Origin: Verrucomicrobiota bacterium | Lineage (GTDB): Bacteria; Verrucomicrobiota; Verrucomicrobiia; Limisphaerales; JAEYXS01 | DNA length: 8,114 bases | Reading direction: 5' to 3' | Assembly: GCA_021156225.1 (NCBI GenBank) | Contig: JAJNBN010000132.1 | Location: 1 to 8,114, forward strand | Shown here: positions 1 through 6,919 of the stretch, one piece after another | How the letters are laid out: the number at the start of each line of letters is the position of its first letter | How positions within the stretch are numbered: position 1 is the first letter of the stretch | Position numbers and translations under genes: made by a program | Notes under the pieces: model-generated | What the model saw: the letters and a program-made list of their open reading frames with translations, nothing else | Databases searched by the model: none | What the model was told of the DNA's origin: nothing

Positions 1-99
1 CCAACAGCATCAAAAACAGACATCTAATCAGAGTCTCTCGATCATTTCGCGGTACGGTTGAAGCATGTTAAGCCAAGAGCGTCCTCTTTTAATGATGCG

Positions 100-163
100 G
101 CAAATGTTCCCCTTCTCCCCAAGGGAGAAGGCTGGGATGAGGGGGAATGGAGCGTCCATTTGC
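100..163. repeat. Nested palindromic, REP-like intergenic repeat
   Basis: A perfect 9-bp stem (CCTTCTCCC at 111-119, GGGAGAAGG at 123-131) has a 3-base CAA loop. Outside it, TTCCCC (107-112) is complementary to GGGGAA (142-147), and GCAAATG (100-106) to CATTTGC (157-163), so the palindrome is nested. The core followed by GCTGGGATGAGGG resembles the short REP-type repeats scattered between genes in many bacterial genomes; that resemblance is from memory. An 8-base direct repeat, GAGCGTCC, lies at 77-84 and 150-157. The element sits just downstream of the giant exported-protein gene. Neither strand has a T-run after the stem, so it is not a classical intrinsic terminator, though it could protect the 3' end of the mRNA. 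Confidence 0.55.
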
Positions 164-192
164 AGATAAAGGCTGACTTGGAATAGCCTTTC

Positions 193-3100
193 CTATTGCT
201 GTTGTTCCCCCATCAACCGGAACCGCAAGAACCCCTGACCGTTCCCCGCCACCGGATAGGGAAAACTAAAGCTCGCCCACTCATACCCGACTGGTGCCGG
301 AGGCAATCCGACAGGCATCGGAGCCGTCACTGGCAACAGACTCCACCCGTTCAATTCATTACCCGCCCGTACCTCATACATCGCTCCCTCGCTGCCATAA
401 ATTCCTTCCTCCATCGTGCCGCCGCTCAAACGCGGATATGTCAGCACCAACCACGGCTGCCCCCCATCCACATAAGTTGAGGTAATCACCACCGGCGCCT
501 CACCCGCATCCGCCGGATTCGTCCCGCCCAAGGCCCACTCCGCGAAATTCGATTGCCCATCCCCATCCGCATCCGCCAGCGGATTTGCCACCACCCCTGC
601 TGCACTCGCGAACAGGCTGAACGGCATCGCCCCACCTGGTAGCGTGGCGACATGAGGCACATTCACCACCTCGCCCAATAATGTGGCCAGTGGCGTTCCC
701 GCCAGCCACCGCGTTTCCCCGTTCATCGTAAGGTTCTGCAGCGCCTGCTCCGTCAATGCCTCCGGCGGCCGTTGGAACCGCAGATAATCTGCATCCACCA
801 CCAGATCGGGATTCGCCGCAAAGCCATTCGCCACACTGATCACGTTGCGGTTATGGTGATACGCCGTCTCAACATCAAAACGATCACCCAAGAGCCCACC
901 GGCCACCGCATTCGCATGATCGGTGAAACCGAACAACCCCACCTGCACCGTCGCCGGCATGTCCGCCCGTTCATACCGTTCCGCGATGATCCACTCACCC
1001 CCATCATGCCGACGCAGCAATAGGAATGTATTGTCCCGCCGTACCGCCTGAAATGTCACCCACCCCGTGCCCACCGGCACATCATTCGTGCTCCAATTGA
1101 TGGACGTGTTGCCATTGACCGTTGAGCGCATGCTCACCGCCCATTGATTCGGATTCGGATTCATCCAGTTGTAAGGTGACCCGAGCGAAATCCCCATGTC
1201 GTTCTCCCCGTCCGGTGACCAATCAGATGTGTAGCCACTAGGCGGCCAAGGCATCCGCGTAGTCGGTGCGGCTGCCGGAGAAGGTCCAGCCGCCGTGATG
1301 TTACGCGGCGTGCGGATCATCAAACCACCAAAAGACCATGACGTCTCTGGCCGACCCGGTTGCCCATTGCGACGTTGCACTTGCAGACGCATCGTCGCTA
1401 CGAAATCACCGGTGATCTCCTTATACACCAGCGGCCCCTGATTGTTCATGTACCACGAAACCGTGTGCGGCATGAACCGCATATGCCCCGCTCGCGAAGT
1501 GTTGATATCCAGCGCTTCCAGTTGATTGATATTCCAGCCCTCCGTCTGGTTAAGATTCTGCCAAGCCGCCATCGTGCTGGCGTTGCCAAACTCATCACTC
1601 AAAGCTACCAATGGATCGACCAATGGCTGCCATTGGATGGACACCACTTCACTGGCTGGAGTGGAAATCCCCCCAGCATCCTGCACCGCACCCGCCACCA
1701 GTTGCAGCGCAATCGTGCCCGACTTCAACATGTCCGATACCTCTACCCGATAACTCCGCCCCGCGCTCACCTCCACCAACGTCACCGCCTGCGCCCCCGT
1801 CGTGCCACTGAGCAGGATGTCTCCTGTGGTCAACCCGCTGATCGCCCGGCTGAACGTAAGTTCATACCGCACCGTCGCCTGCATGCTGTAGCCATTCTCC
1901 TCCGCATCCATCGGCCCGCTCAAGAAGATCGCAGGCGGTGCCGCTTCCCCATTGTCCACCGGACTCCCATCCAGTTCCCGCAAGTAAGCGAGCAGATGAT
2001 TGCGCTGCGTCTCCGTCAACCCCTGCACTTGCCGATGGGGCTGCGCCTGCAACAGATCATCCGCCGTGGAAACCAGCACTTCATCCACACTGATGTTCGC
2101 GAAACCAGAAGTGACCAGCTCAATGACATTGTTCTCCCCTGCCAGCAGCAGGATGCCTTCTATCCGCCGTGTCAACCACACCGCATGCCGCCACGTCGGA
2201 TTATTCCCCACCGCAGGCAGATTCACTATCTGCTCCGCCCCGTTCACTCGCAGCACCAACGGCGTCGCCCCGCTATTGCTATACCGGAACTCCAACGCAC
2301 CAATACCGCCTGAGCCACCATCCACCTGGGACAAAGTCAGCGAACTACTGTCCCGCAGCGTCACCATCGCGCGCCCACGCACCGTCGCATCATAATTCAC
2401 CGCAGTATCCCCCGTGACATTATTGTGCAACTCCGCCTCTCCGCCTCTCACCCCGTTCTCCGCCGGATAATTCCGACCGGCCGCTACAACGAACACATCC
2501 TCCAACGTTGCCGCCGAACCATCATGGAGAAACGGCGCACTCCCCCAGATGCCGCGCAAAGTCGGCGTCTCGATCCCCTTCAAGATCCGGTTCAATCGCT
2601 GTCCTGAAGTCGCCCGCAAGGTTCCCACATCATGCAACGCCCCATCTGTCATCGTCGGTCCCGCATGACACGCATTGCAGCTCAAATTCTGGAACACCGC
2701 GCGCCCGGCTTGTCCCGCCGTCGTATGCGAGCCATCACCGTTCCGATACGGACTGCGCGGCAAATGTTCATTCCCCAAGCTCGCCACATACGCCGCCAGC
2801 GCATCCAGATCTTCGCTCAATCCCGCTTTCGCCGCACCCAGCGGCTGGTTCACCGTGGCAAACACTTCATTCGTGATAAAACCGCTTCCTCCGAAAGCAT
2901 TGCGGATGTCATGCTCAAAATCCTGGATCTCGTCGAAGTTCCCGCTCCAGTGGACATTCCCATGCGCCATCCCCGAGCGTCCGCGCAAAGAGATCGTGCG
3001 ACGCAATCCCTCACCGCGTCCCGTGAAATCCCACACCTGCCCATCCTGCCCGCCATCATTGTGGCACGTGGCGCAGGAGATATAACCCTCCGCGCTCATG

Positions 3101-5910
3101 CGCACATCGGAGGCATTGTAAAAGATCTGTTTCCCGCGCAAGACCGCTGGTGACAACAGTTCCGTCCCGACCGTCCGAATCGTAACCGTAGGAATACTCA
3201 ACGTCCCCGTGGACAGGAACTGATCTAACTCCAGCACCGTCACCGTGCGATCCATGAAATCATTCACGAAAGCCCGCCGCGTCACCGGATCGATGGTCAC
3301 CCCTTGCGGCGCCAGACCGACACCATGTCGCGTGATCAACCCGCCCAGTCCCACCTCACTGTTCACCGCCAGCCGGTCAAACACCGCCACCTCATTATTC
3401 CCCTGCAAAGTCACGAAGAAGTAATCCCCCAACGGCGAGAACGTGACCGCGCTGGCAGAGTCGCTGTTATCGATATCCAAGGAATCCGTCACCAACCCGC
3501 TGACCGCATTCATCACCACCACGACATTCCGCACCGTATTGTCCTGCGTCAGCTCCGCATCCGTCAGTAACCCACGGTCCGTGTTCATCTTGTTCCCCGT
3601 GACAAAGAGCTGCGTGCCATCCGGCGACAGCGCGATGCCCGCCAGATGATTCGCAATACCCTTGCCCTCTGCCGTGCCATCGCGATGCGCATCCCAGCCA
3701 AATTTATCGATCACCAGCGTGCGGTTCAGCGTCATCGTCTCCGTCGTGTTCACCTCCCATACTTCACCGCGATGCCGTGGCGAAATAAATCGTGTGACAA
3801 ATAACCGTGAGCCATCCGCCGTGAGCGCCATTGCCCGAGGCGTAGGCCCCAAGGCCAGCACACCCGTCGAAGCCCGCGTCGCCGTGTTGAACCGCATCAC
3901 TTGTCCGCTGCCATGCAATGACACATAAGCCGTCAATCCATCCGGGCTCATCACGATTCCAAACGGCGCACTTCCATACAGCAAGGGAATCGTCTGGAGG
4001 CCGCCAGCAGCCAGCACGATATCGATTCGATCCGCATCATGGCACGTCACCCACGCATTCCCCACCGCATCCACCGCGATATTGCGCGGGTCAGCACCTA
4101 CAGTGATTTCCGGCCCAGCCACCAACGTGTCCGCATGGATTGATCGCACCGAATTATTATCCGGATTCACCGTCCAGACCGTGCGCCGCGCCGTATCCGT
4201 CACGATCTGCGAGCTATGCGCCGGACGATTCCCTGCCGGCAATGGCGGCATGACCGTCACCGTCACCGCCCGCGTCGTGATTACGCCCGAAGTATCCCGC
4301 ACTTGCACCTTGGCTTGATGATGCCCCGCGGCCGTATAGACATGATTCGTGCTCATGGCCGAACCCCATTCCGTACGCGCCGAGCCATCACCGAAATCAA
4401 AGCGATACGCCAGCGTATCCGCTTCCGGGTCCGTAGCCGTCGCCTGAAAGGAAACGCTCTGTCCAGGCTCCACCGGATACGGCGTGGCCGTGAAGCTCGT
4501 GACCTGCGGCGGCAGATTCCCATTCACGCTGCTACCCGTGGAAAACGTGAAGGAGTACCCCTCAATCCCATTCCCCGCCGCATCGCGAATGCCACCGGCC
4601 GGAATGACGACCTCATATGTAGTATCCACCAGTAACGGCTGATCCGGCGTGAACGTGAGAATGTCATCAAACGCAAACGTCACCGTACCCGCAATGCTCG
4701 TCCCACCGACCGGGCGCACGATGAAGTTCTCTCCCACGGTGATGGTGTGCGTCTCCAGCGTCTCATGGATCAGCAACGTGATCGGCAATCCGGCGGGATA
4801 GTTCGTCTGGCCCGCGCGTGGGATATGAAAACCCACCGTCGGCCCATTCGTATCCGGCGCCGCTTGATGCGCCCAGATGGCCAGTCCCTGAAATTCACCC
4901 ACGCCACCCGTCACCAGCAAATTGCCCAAGGGCAACGCGAACTGGCTCGCATCCACGCCTTGCGCCGCCGTGTTGAACGTCAGCACCGATTGCAGCGTGC
5001 GCATGCTCACCTTGTGGCTGCCGATGAACGCGTATTCACCCTGAAACTGCGCATACATCGGTTCATCCCCCGGCAACGGCACATCCGCCAGAAAACGGAT
5101 GTCCTCCGGATTGGTGACATCCACCACCCGCATGCCCCGGCCATTCTCGCGATAGGGAAACACCACGTAGAGCTTGCCATCACCGCCCCACAGTTCCGGC
5201 CAGTAACCGCCCGGCCCACCCGTCTTCAACACATCCAGCAGTCGCGGATTCGTCGGATCACTGATGTCATACGTCGCCACTCCCGTGCGGCTCTGGTCCG
5301 AGGCGTAAATAAGCAGATTTCCCACGATGAATGGATGACCGATGACACCCGTGAGCCCGAGATGATCCCAGCTCGCCAGCACTTCCCCGCGCAACGACAG
5401 CTCAGCATTCCCCTCCACCGCATTATAGCTCCAATACGTCGGCCCGACGAACCACGGATAGAACAACGCCCCGCGCACCCCCACATTTCCCAAACCCGTC
5501 AACGGCCCACGCTCATTCACCCCCGGCGACACCGCGCGAAACGACCAACTGCTCCCCCCATTGTTCGGCCCCAATATCAGCCGGTCGCCCACGTTAAAAT
5601 ACCCGTGTGCATTCACCGCTTGCGGCGAGGTGCCCAACACTTCCACCACATACACATTGCCTAAGTTGGCGATGTTCCACCGCCGTGCCTGAATGTCCGA
5701 ACCGCCCAAACTATCAGGCGATTCCGGCGACGTATAGAGCCAGCCATTGTGATACGCGATGATGGCCATGCGCCCGTTATCCGTTCCTAATAAAGGAGTT
5801 AGGCGTGCGCCTGCCACCTGCGGCACATTCGGAAACCCTTGGCCACGTGCGCTCAAAGCCACGGCCAAACTCACGCAAAACCACACCAACGATACGACTC
5901 TATTTTTCAT
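193..5910 (-). CDS. Giant exported multidomain di-heme cytochrome c protein (MauG/CCP superfamily) with beta-propellers and a CBM-like insert
   Basis: 1905 residues, intact, with a strong ribosome binding site. Order: signal peptide (1 to about 23: KNR, then a hydrophobic stretch); LVIVD-like propeller (about 27-350, with 'YDISDPTNPRLLDVL' near 215-230); Ig-like domain (about 352-460); PKD domain (about 466-556, 'FDFGDGS' near 500); YVTN-type propeller (about 560-915); cytochrome c module (about 918-1318) with CATCH at 946-950, CNACH at 1078-1082 and the family signature PTLRG (1116-1120) then APFLHDGS (H1129). A CBM6/35-like domain (about 1145-1292) interrupts this module before its closing helix 'LTETQRNHLLAYLREL'. 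Then come an Ig-like domain (about 1325-1425), a concanavalin/DUF1349-like domain (about 1436-1690), an aspartate-rich motif (about 1776-1800) and a beta-rich tail. The protein is probably periplasmic or cell-surface, with covalent hemes needing the cytochrome c maturation machinery. Electron transfer or peroxidase/oxidase chemistry is inferred; the substrate is unknown. Domain assignment is by eye. Confidence 0.93.
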   Translation of the reverse strand: MKNRVVSLVWFCVSLAVALSARGQGFPNVPQVAGARLTPLLGTDNGRMAIIAYHNGWLYTSPESPDSLGGSDIQARRWNIANLGNVYVVEVLGTSPQAVNAHGYFNVGDRLILGPNNGGSSWSFRAVSPGVNERGPLTGLGNVGVRGALFYPWFVGPTYWSYNAVEGNAELSLRGEVLASWDHLGLTGVIGHPFIVGNLLIYASDQSRTGVATYDISDPTNPRLLDVLKTGGPGGYWPELWGGDGKLYVVFPYRENGRGMRVVDVTNPEDIRFLADVPLPGDEPMYAQFQGEYAFIGSHKVSMRTLQSVLTFNTAAQGVDASQFALPLGNLLVTGGVGEFQGLAIWAHQAAPDTNGPTVGFHIPRAGQTNYPAGLPITLLIHETLETHTITVGENFIVRPVGGTSIAGTVTFAFDDILTFTPDQPLLVDTTYEVVIPAGGIRDAAGNGIEGYSFTFSTGSSVNGNLPPQVTSFTATPYPVEPGQSVSFQATATDPEADTLAYRFDFGDGSARTEWGSAMSTNHVYTAAGHHQAKVQVRDTSGVITTRAVTVTVMPPLPAGNRPAHSSQIVTDTARRTVWTVNPDNNSVRSIHADTLVAGPEITVGADPRNIAVDAVGNAWVTCHDADRIDIVLAAGGLQTIPLLYGSAPFGIVMSPDGLTAYVSLHGSGQVMRFNTATRASTGVLALGPTPRAMALTADGSRLFVTRFISPRHRGEVWEVNTTETMTLNRTLVIDKFGWDAHRDGTAEGKGIANHLAGIALSPDGTQLFVTGNKMNTDRGLLTDAELTQDNTVRNVVVVMNAVSGLVTDSLDIDNSDSASAVTFSPLGDYFFVTLQGNNEVAVFDRLAVNSEVGLGGLITRHGVGLAPQGVTIDPVTRRAFVNDFMDRTVTVLELDQFLSTGTLSIPTVTIRTVGTELLSPAVLRGKQIFYNASDVRMSAEGYISCATCHNDGGQDGQVWDFTGRGEGLRRTISLRGRSGMAHGNVHWSGNFDEIQDFEHDIRNAFGGSGFITNEVFATVNQPLGAAKAGLSEDLDALAAYVASLGNEHLPRSPYRNGDGSHTTAGQAGRAVFQNLSCNACHAGPTMTDGALHDVGTLRATSGQRLNRILKGIETPTLRGIWGSAPFLHDGSAATLEDVFVVAAGRNYPAENGVRGGEAELHNNVTGDTAVNYDATVRGRAMVTLRDSSSLTLSQVDGGSGGIGALEFRYSNSGATPLVLRVNGAEQIVNLPAVGNNPTWRHAVWLTRRIEGILLLAGENNVIELVTSGFANISVDEVLVSTADDLLQAQPHRQVQGLTETQRNHLLAYLRELDGSPVDNGEAAPPAIFLSGPMDAEENGYSMQATVRYELTFSRAISGLTTGDILLSGTTGAQAVTLVEVSAGRSYRVEVSDMLKSGTIALQLVAGAVQDAGGISTPASEVVSIQWQPLVDPLVALSDEFGNASTMAAWQNLNQTEGWNINQLEALDINTSRAGHMRFMPHTVSWYMNNQGPLVYKEITGDFVATMRLQVQRRNGQPGRPETSWSFGGLMIRTPRNITAAGPSPAAAPTTRMPWPPSGYTSDWSPDGENDMGISLGSPYNWMNPNPNQWAVSMRSTVNGNTSINWSTNDVPVGTGWVTFQAVRRDNTFLLLRRHDGGEWIIAERYERADMPATVQVGLFGFTDHANAVAGGLLGDRFDVETAYHHNRNVISVANGFAANPDLVVDADYLRFQRPPEALTEQALQNLTMNGETRWLAGTPLATLLGEVVNVPHVATLPGGAMPFSLFASAAGVVANPLADADGDGQSNFAEWALGGTNPADAGEAPVVITSTYVDGGQPWLVLTYPRLSGGTMEEGIYGSEGAMYEVRAGNELNGWSLLPVTAPMPVGLPPAPVGYEWASFSFPYPVAGNGQGFLRFRLMGEQQQ

Positions 5911-5913
5911 TCC

Positions 5914-5920
5914 ACCTCCT
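5914..5920 (-). promoter_or_regulatory. Strong Shine-Dalgarno site of the giant cytochrome gene
   Basis: Read on the minus strand, AGGAGGT lies three bases before the ATG (AGGAGGTGGAATG). It fixes the start codon at 5908-5910, directly before a credible signal peptide (MKNRVVSLVWFC). The spacing is a little short, but the match to the anti-Shine-Dalgarno sequence is complete. The sigma-factor gene on the other side of the intergenic region has no comparable site. Confidence 0.8.
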
Positions 5921-5948
5921 ACTTGCCGCTTTTTCGCCCCCGGTTTCG

Positions 5949-6148
5949 CAAAAAATTAGAGCGTTTTTAAAAATTAGGTAGCGGTGTGGAGCGAGGATTT
6001 TTGGGTTGTGGCGAGGCTTTGGTGAAGGAGCAGGTTCCAAACGACCCTGTGACTGAGCCGAAACGATGCCAGAACCCAAAAAGACCGCTTACCTTTTTCT
6101 CCCCTCACCACTCCGTTACCTCATTTTTAAAACCGCTCTCATTTTTCT
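5949..6148. repeat. Imperfect inverted repeat with five copies of a CCGCT-n-ATTTTT motif in the divergent promoter region
   Basis: The segment at 6119-6147 (plus) and the reverse complement of 5950-5978 agree at 25 of 29 positions (CCT[C/A]ATTTTTAAAA[C/A]CGCTCT...). The next 18 bases inward agree at 13 positions. After about 17 extra bases in the right arm, CCAGAACCCAAAAA (6069-6082) matches the reverse complement of 5998-6011 at 13 of 14. A smaller motif, roughly ACCGCT followed by 2-5 bases and a T-run, occurs five times: minus strand at 5949-5964 and 5967-5985, plus strand at 6084-6100, 6113-6130 and 6132-6148. Within each arm the T-run repeats at an 18-base step. The element lies between two divergent genes. 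It may be a two-sided regulatory region or a small non-autonomous mobile element; no clear target duplication is visible. I judge the repeat real and its function unknown. Confidence 0.7.
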
Positions 6149-6155
6149 TTTGGCC

Positions 6156-6161
6156 GATAAT
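6156..6161 (+). promoter_or_regulatory. Possible -10 box for the sigma-factor operon
   Basis: GATAAT matches the housekeeping -10 consensus at five of six positions and lies 22 bases before the ATG at 6184. No good -35 hexamer is present at 16-18 bases upstream (the region reads CCGCTC), so this is either a weak or activator-dependent promoter or a chance match. The T-rich motif at 6132-6148 occupies the -35 region. Confidence 0.25.
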
Positions 6162-6174
6162 TTGCTCGGGCAAA
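6161..6174 (+). promoter_or_regulatory. Short palindrome just before the sigma-factor start codon
   Basis: TTTGC (6161-6165) and GCAAA (6170-6174) are complementary around a 4-base TCGG spacer, ending 9 bases before the ATG. In DNA this could be a small operator; in RNA it would be a weak hairpin near the ribosome entry site. No Shine-Dalgarno sequence is visible between it and the ATG. It is short enough to be chance. Confidence 0.25.
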
Positions 6175-6183
6175 ATCATTCCA

Positions 6184-6909
6184 ATGGTTGAGGAGCCGAA
6201 CAGCAATGCCGCCTTTGTGACCACGCGCTGGAGCGTGGTGGCGCAGGCGCGTGGCGATGACCCTTCCGCCCACCAGGCGCTGGAGGAACTCTGCCGCACC
6301 TATTGGTTCCCGCTCTACGCCTTCGCCCGCCGCTCCGGCCACGCCTCGGCGGATGCGAAAGACATGGTCCAAGGCTTCTTCATCCAAGTGCTGGAAAAAG
6401 ACCTGTTCAGCCGCGCCGATGCCGCGAAAGGCAAACTCCGGACCTTCCTCCTGACCGCCTTCAAGCGCCATCTCGGCCACGAAGCCCGCAAGGACTCCAC
6501 GCAAAAACGCGGCGGAGGCACGGAAGCGGTCTCCTTCGATGTCATCGAGGCGGAGTCATGGTATGCCGAGCAACTCATCTCCGGCGAATCCGCCGACAAG
6601 ATGTACGATCGCCAATGGGCTTTGACCCTGCTGGAAAATGTCATCACCGAACTGGGTCGCGACTGGGAAAAACGCGAACGCGGCGACATCTTCACCGTCC
6701 TCCGCCCCTACCTCACCGCTCAGCCGGAAGCGGATGACTACGCCCGCGCCGAGCAAACCCTCAACATGAGCCGCCCGGCCATCAAGTCCGCCGTCTTCCG
6801 CCTGCGCGCACAGTATCGCGACAAACTCATCAGCAAGGTGCGCGAAACCCAATTGGACGAAGATAATTTTCAGGAAGAGATCCGCCTGCTATTGGAAGCC
6901 GTCGGTTGA
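6184..6909 (+). CDS. ECF-type RNA polymerase sigma factor (sigma-70 family)
   Basis: 241 residues, directing RNA polymerase to a specific promoter set. Region 2 spans about residues 33-102: 'ALEELCRTYWFPLYAFARR', then the core-binding 'DAKDMVQGFFIQVLEKD' (57-73) and 'GKLRTFLLTAFKRHL' (83-97). A linker contains KRGGG (108-112), which I recall as characteristic of the planctomycete/verrucomicrobial ECF type. Region 4 is about 168-220, with the helix-turn-helix 'LNMSRPAIKSAVFRLRAQYR'. The acidic C-terminal tail (DEDNFQEEIRLLLE) is also usual for this type. The ATG at 6184 is chosen because family-like sequence (FVTTRWSVV) begins ten residues later; an in-frame GTG at 5986 would add 66 residues translated from the repeat-bearing intergenic DNA. 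No Shine-Dalgarno is visible. The gene lies 10 bases before a membrane-protein gene, so it is probably co-transcribed with its own regulator. Such sigma factors are often paired with Ser/Thr kinases; here no kinase domain is present. Confidence 0.9.
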   Translation: MVEEPNSNAAFVTTRWSVVAQARGDDPSAHQALEELCRTYWFPLYAFARRSGHASADAKDMVQGFFIQVLEKDLFSRADAAKGKLRTFLLTAFKRHLGHEARKDSTQKRGGGTEAVSFDVIEAESWYAEQLISGESADKMYDRQWALTLLENVITELGRDWEKRERGDIFTVLRPYLTAQPEADDYARAEQTLNMSRPAIKSAVFRLRAQYRDKLISKVRETQLDEDNFQEEIRLLLEAVG

Positions 6910-6919
6910 TCACCAAATC

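Noticed and set aside
111..131. Intrinsic terminator for the giant gene
   Set aside because: The stem is strong, but neither strand has the T-run expected after it, and the outer nested repeats fit a REP-like element better.
1360..2313. Plus-strand open frame of 317 codons opposite the giant gene
   Set aside because: Its translation is very rich in Arg, His, Pro and Gln with no recognisable domain, as expected of the reverse complement of a GC-rich gene. The minus-strand protein has clear domains here, including a heme-protein signature and the CBM-like domain.
4021..4060. A third heme site suggested by 'TCH' in the YVTN propeller (residues near 624)
   Set aside because: Only one cysteine is present (WVTCHDAD), so there is no CxxCH motif; heme attachment is not expected.
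4747..5664. Plus-strand open frame of 305 codons opposite the N-terminal propellers
   Set aside because: Same Arg/His/Gln-rich composition with no domain, and it lies wholly inside a convincing minus-strand coding region.
5986..6183. Upstream in-frame GTG extending the sigma factor by 66 residues
   Set aside because: The extension is translated from the repeat-bearing intergenic DNA, has no sigma-factor similarity, and lacks a good ribosome binding site. Family-like sequence begins just after the ATG at 6184.
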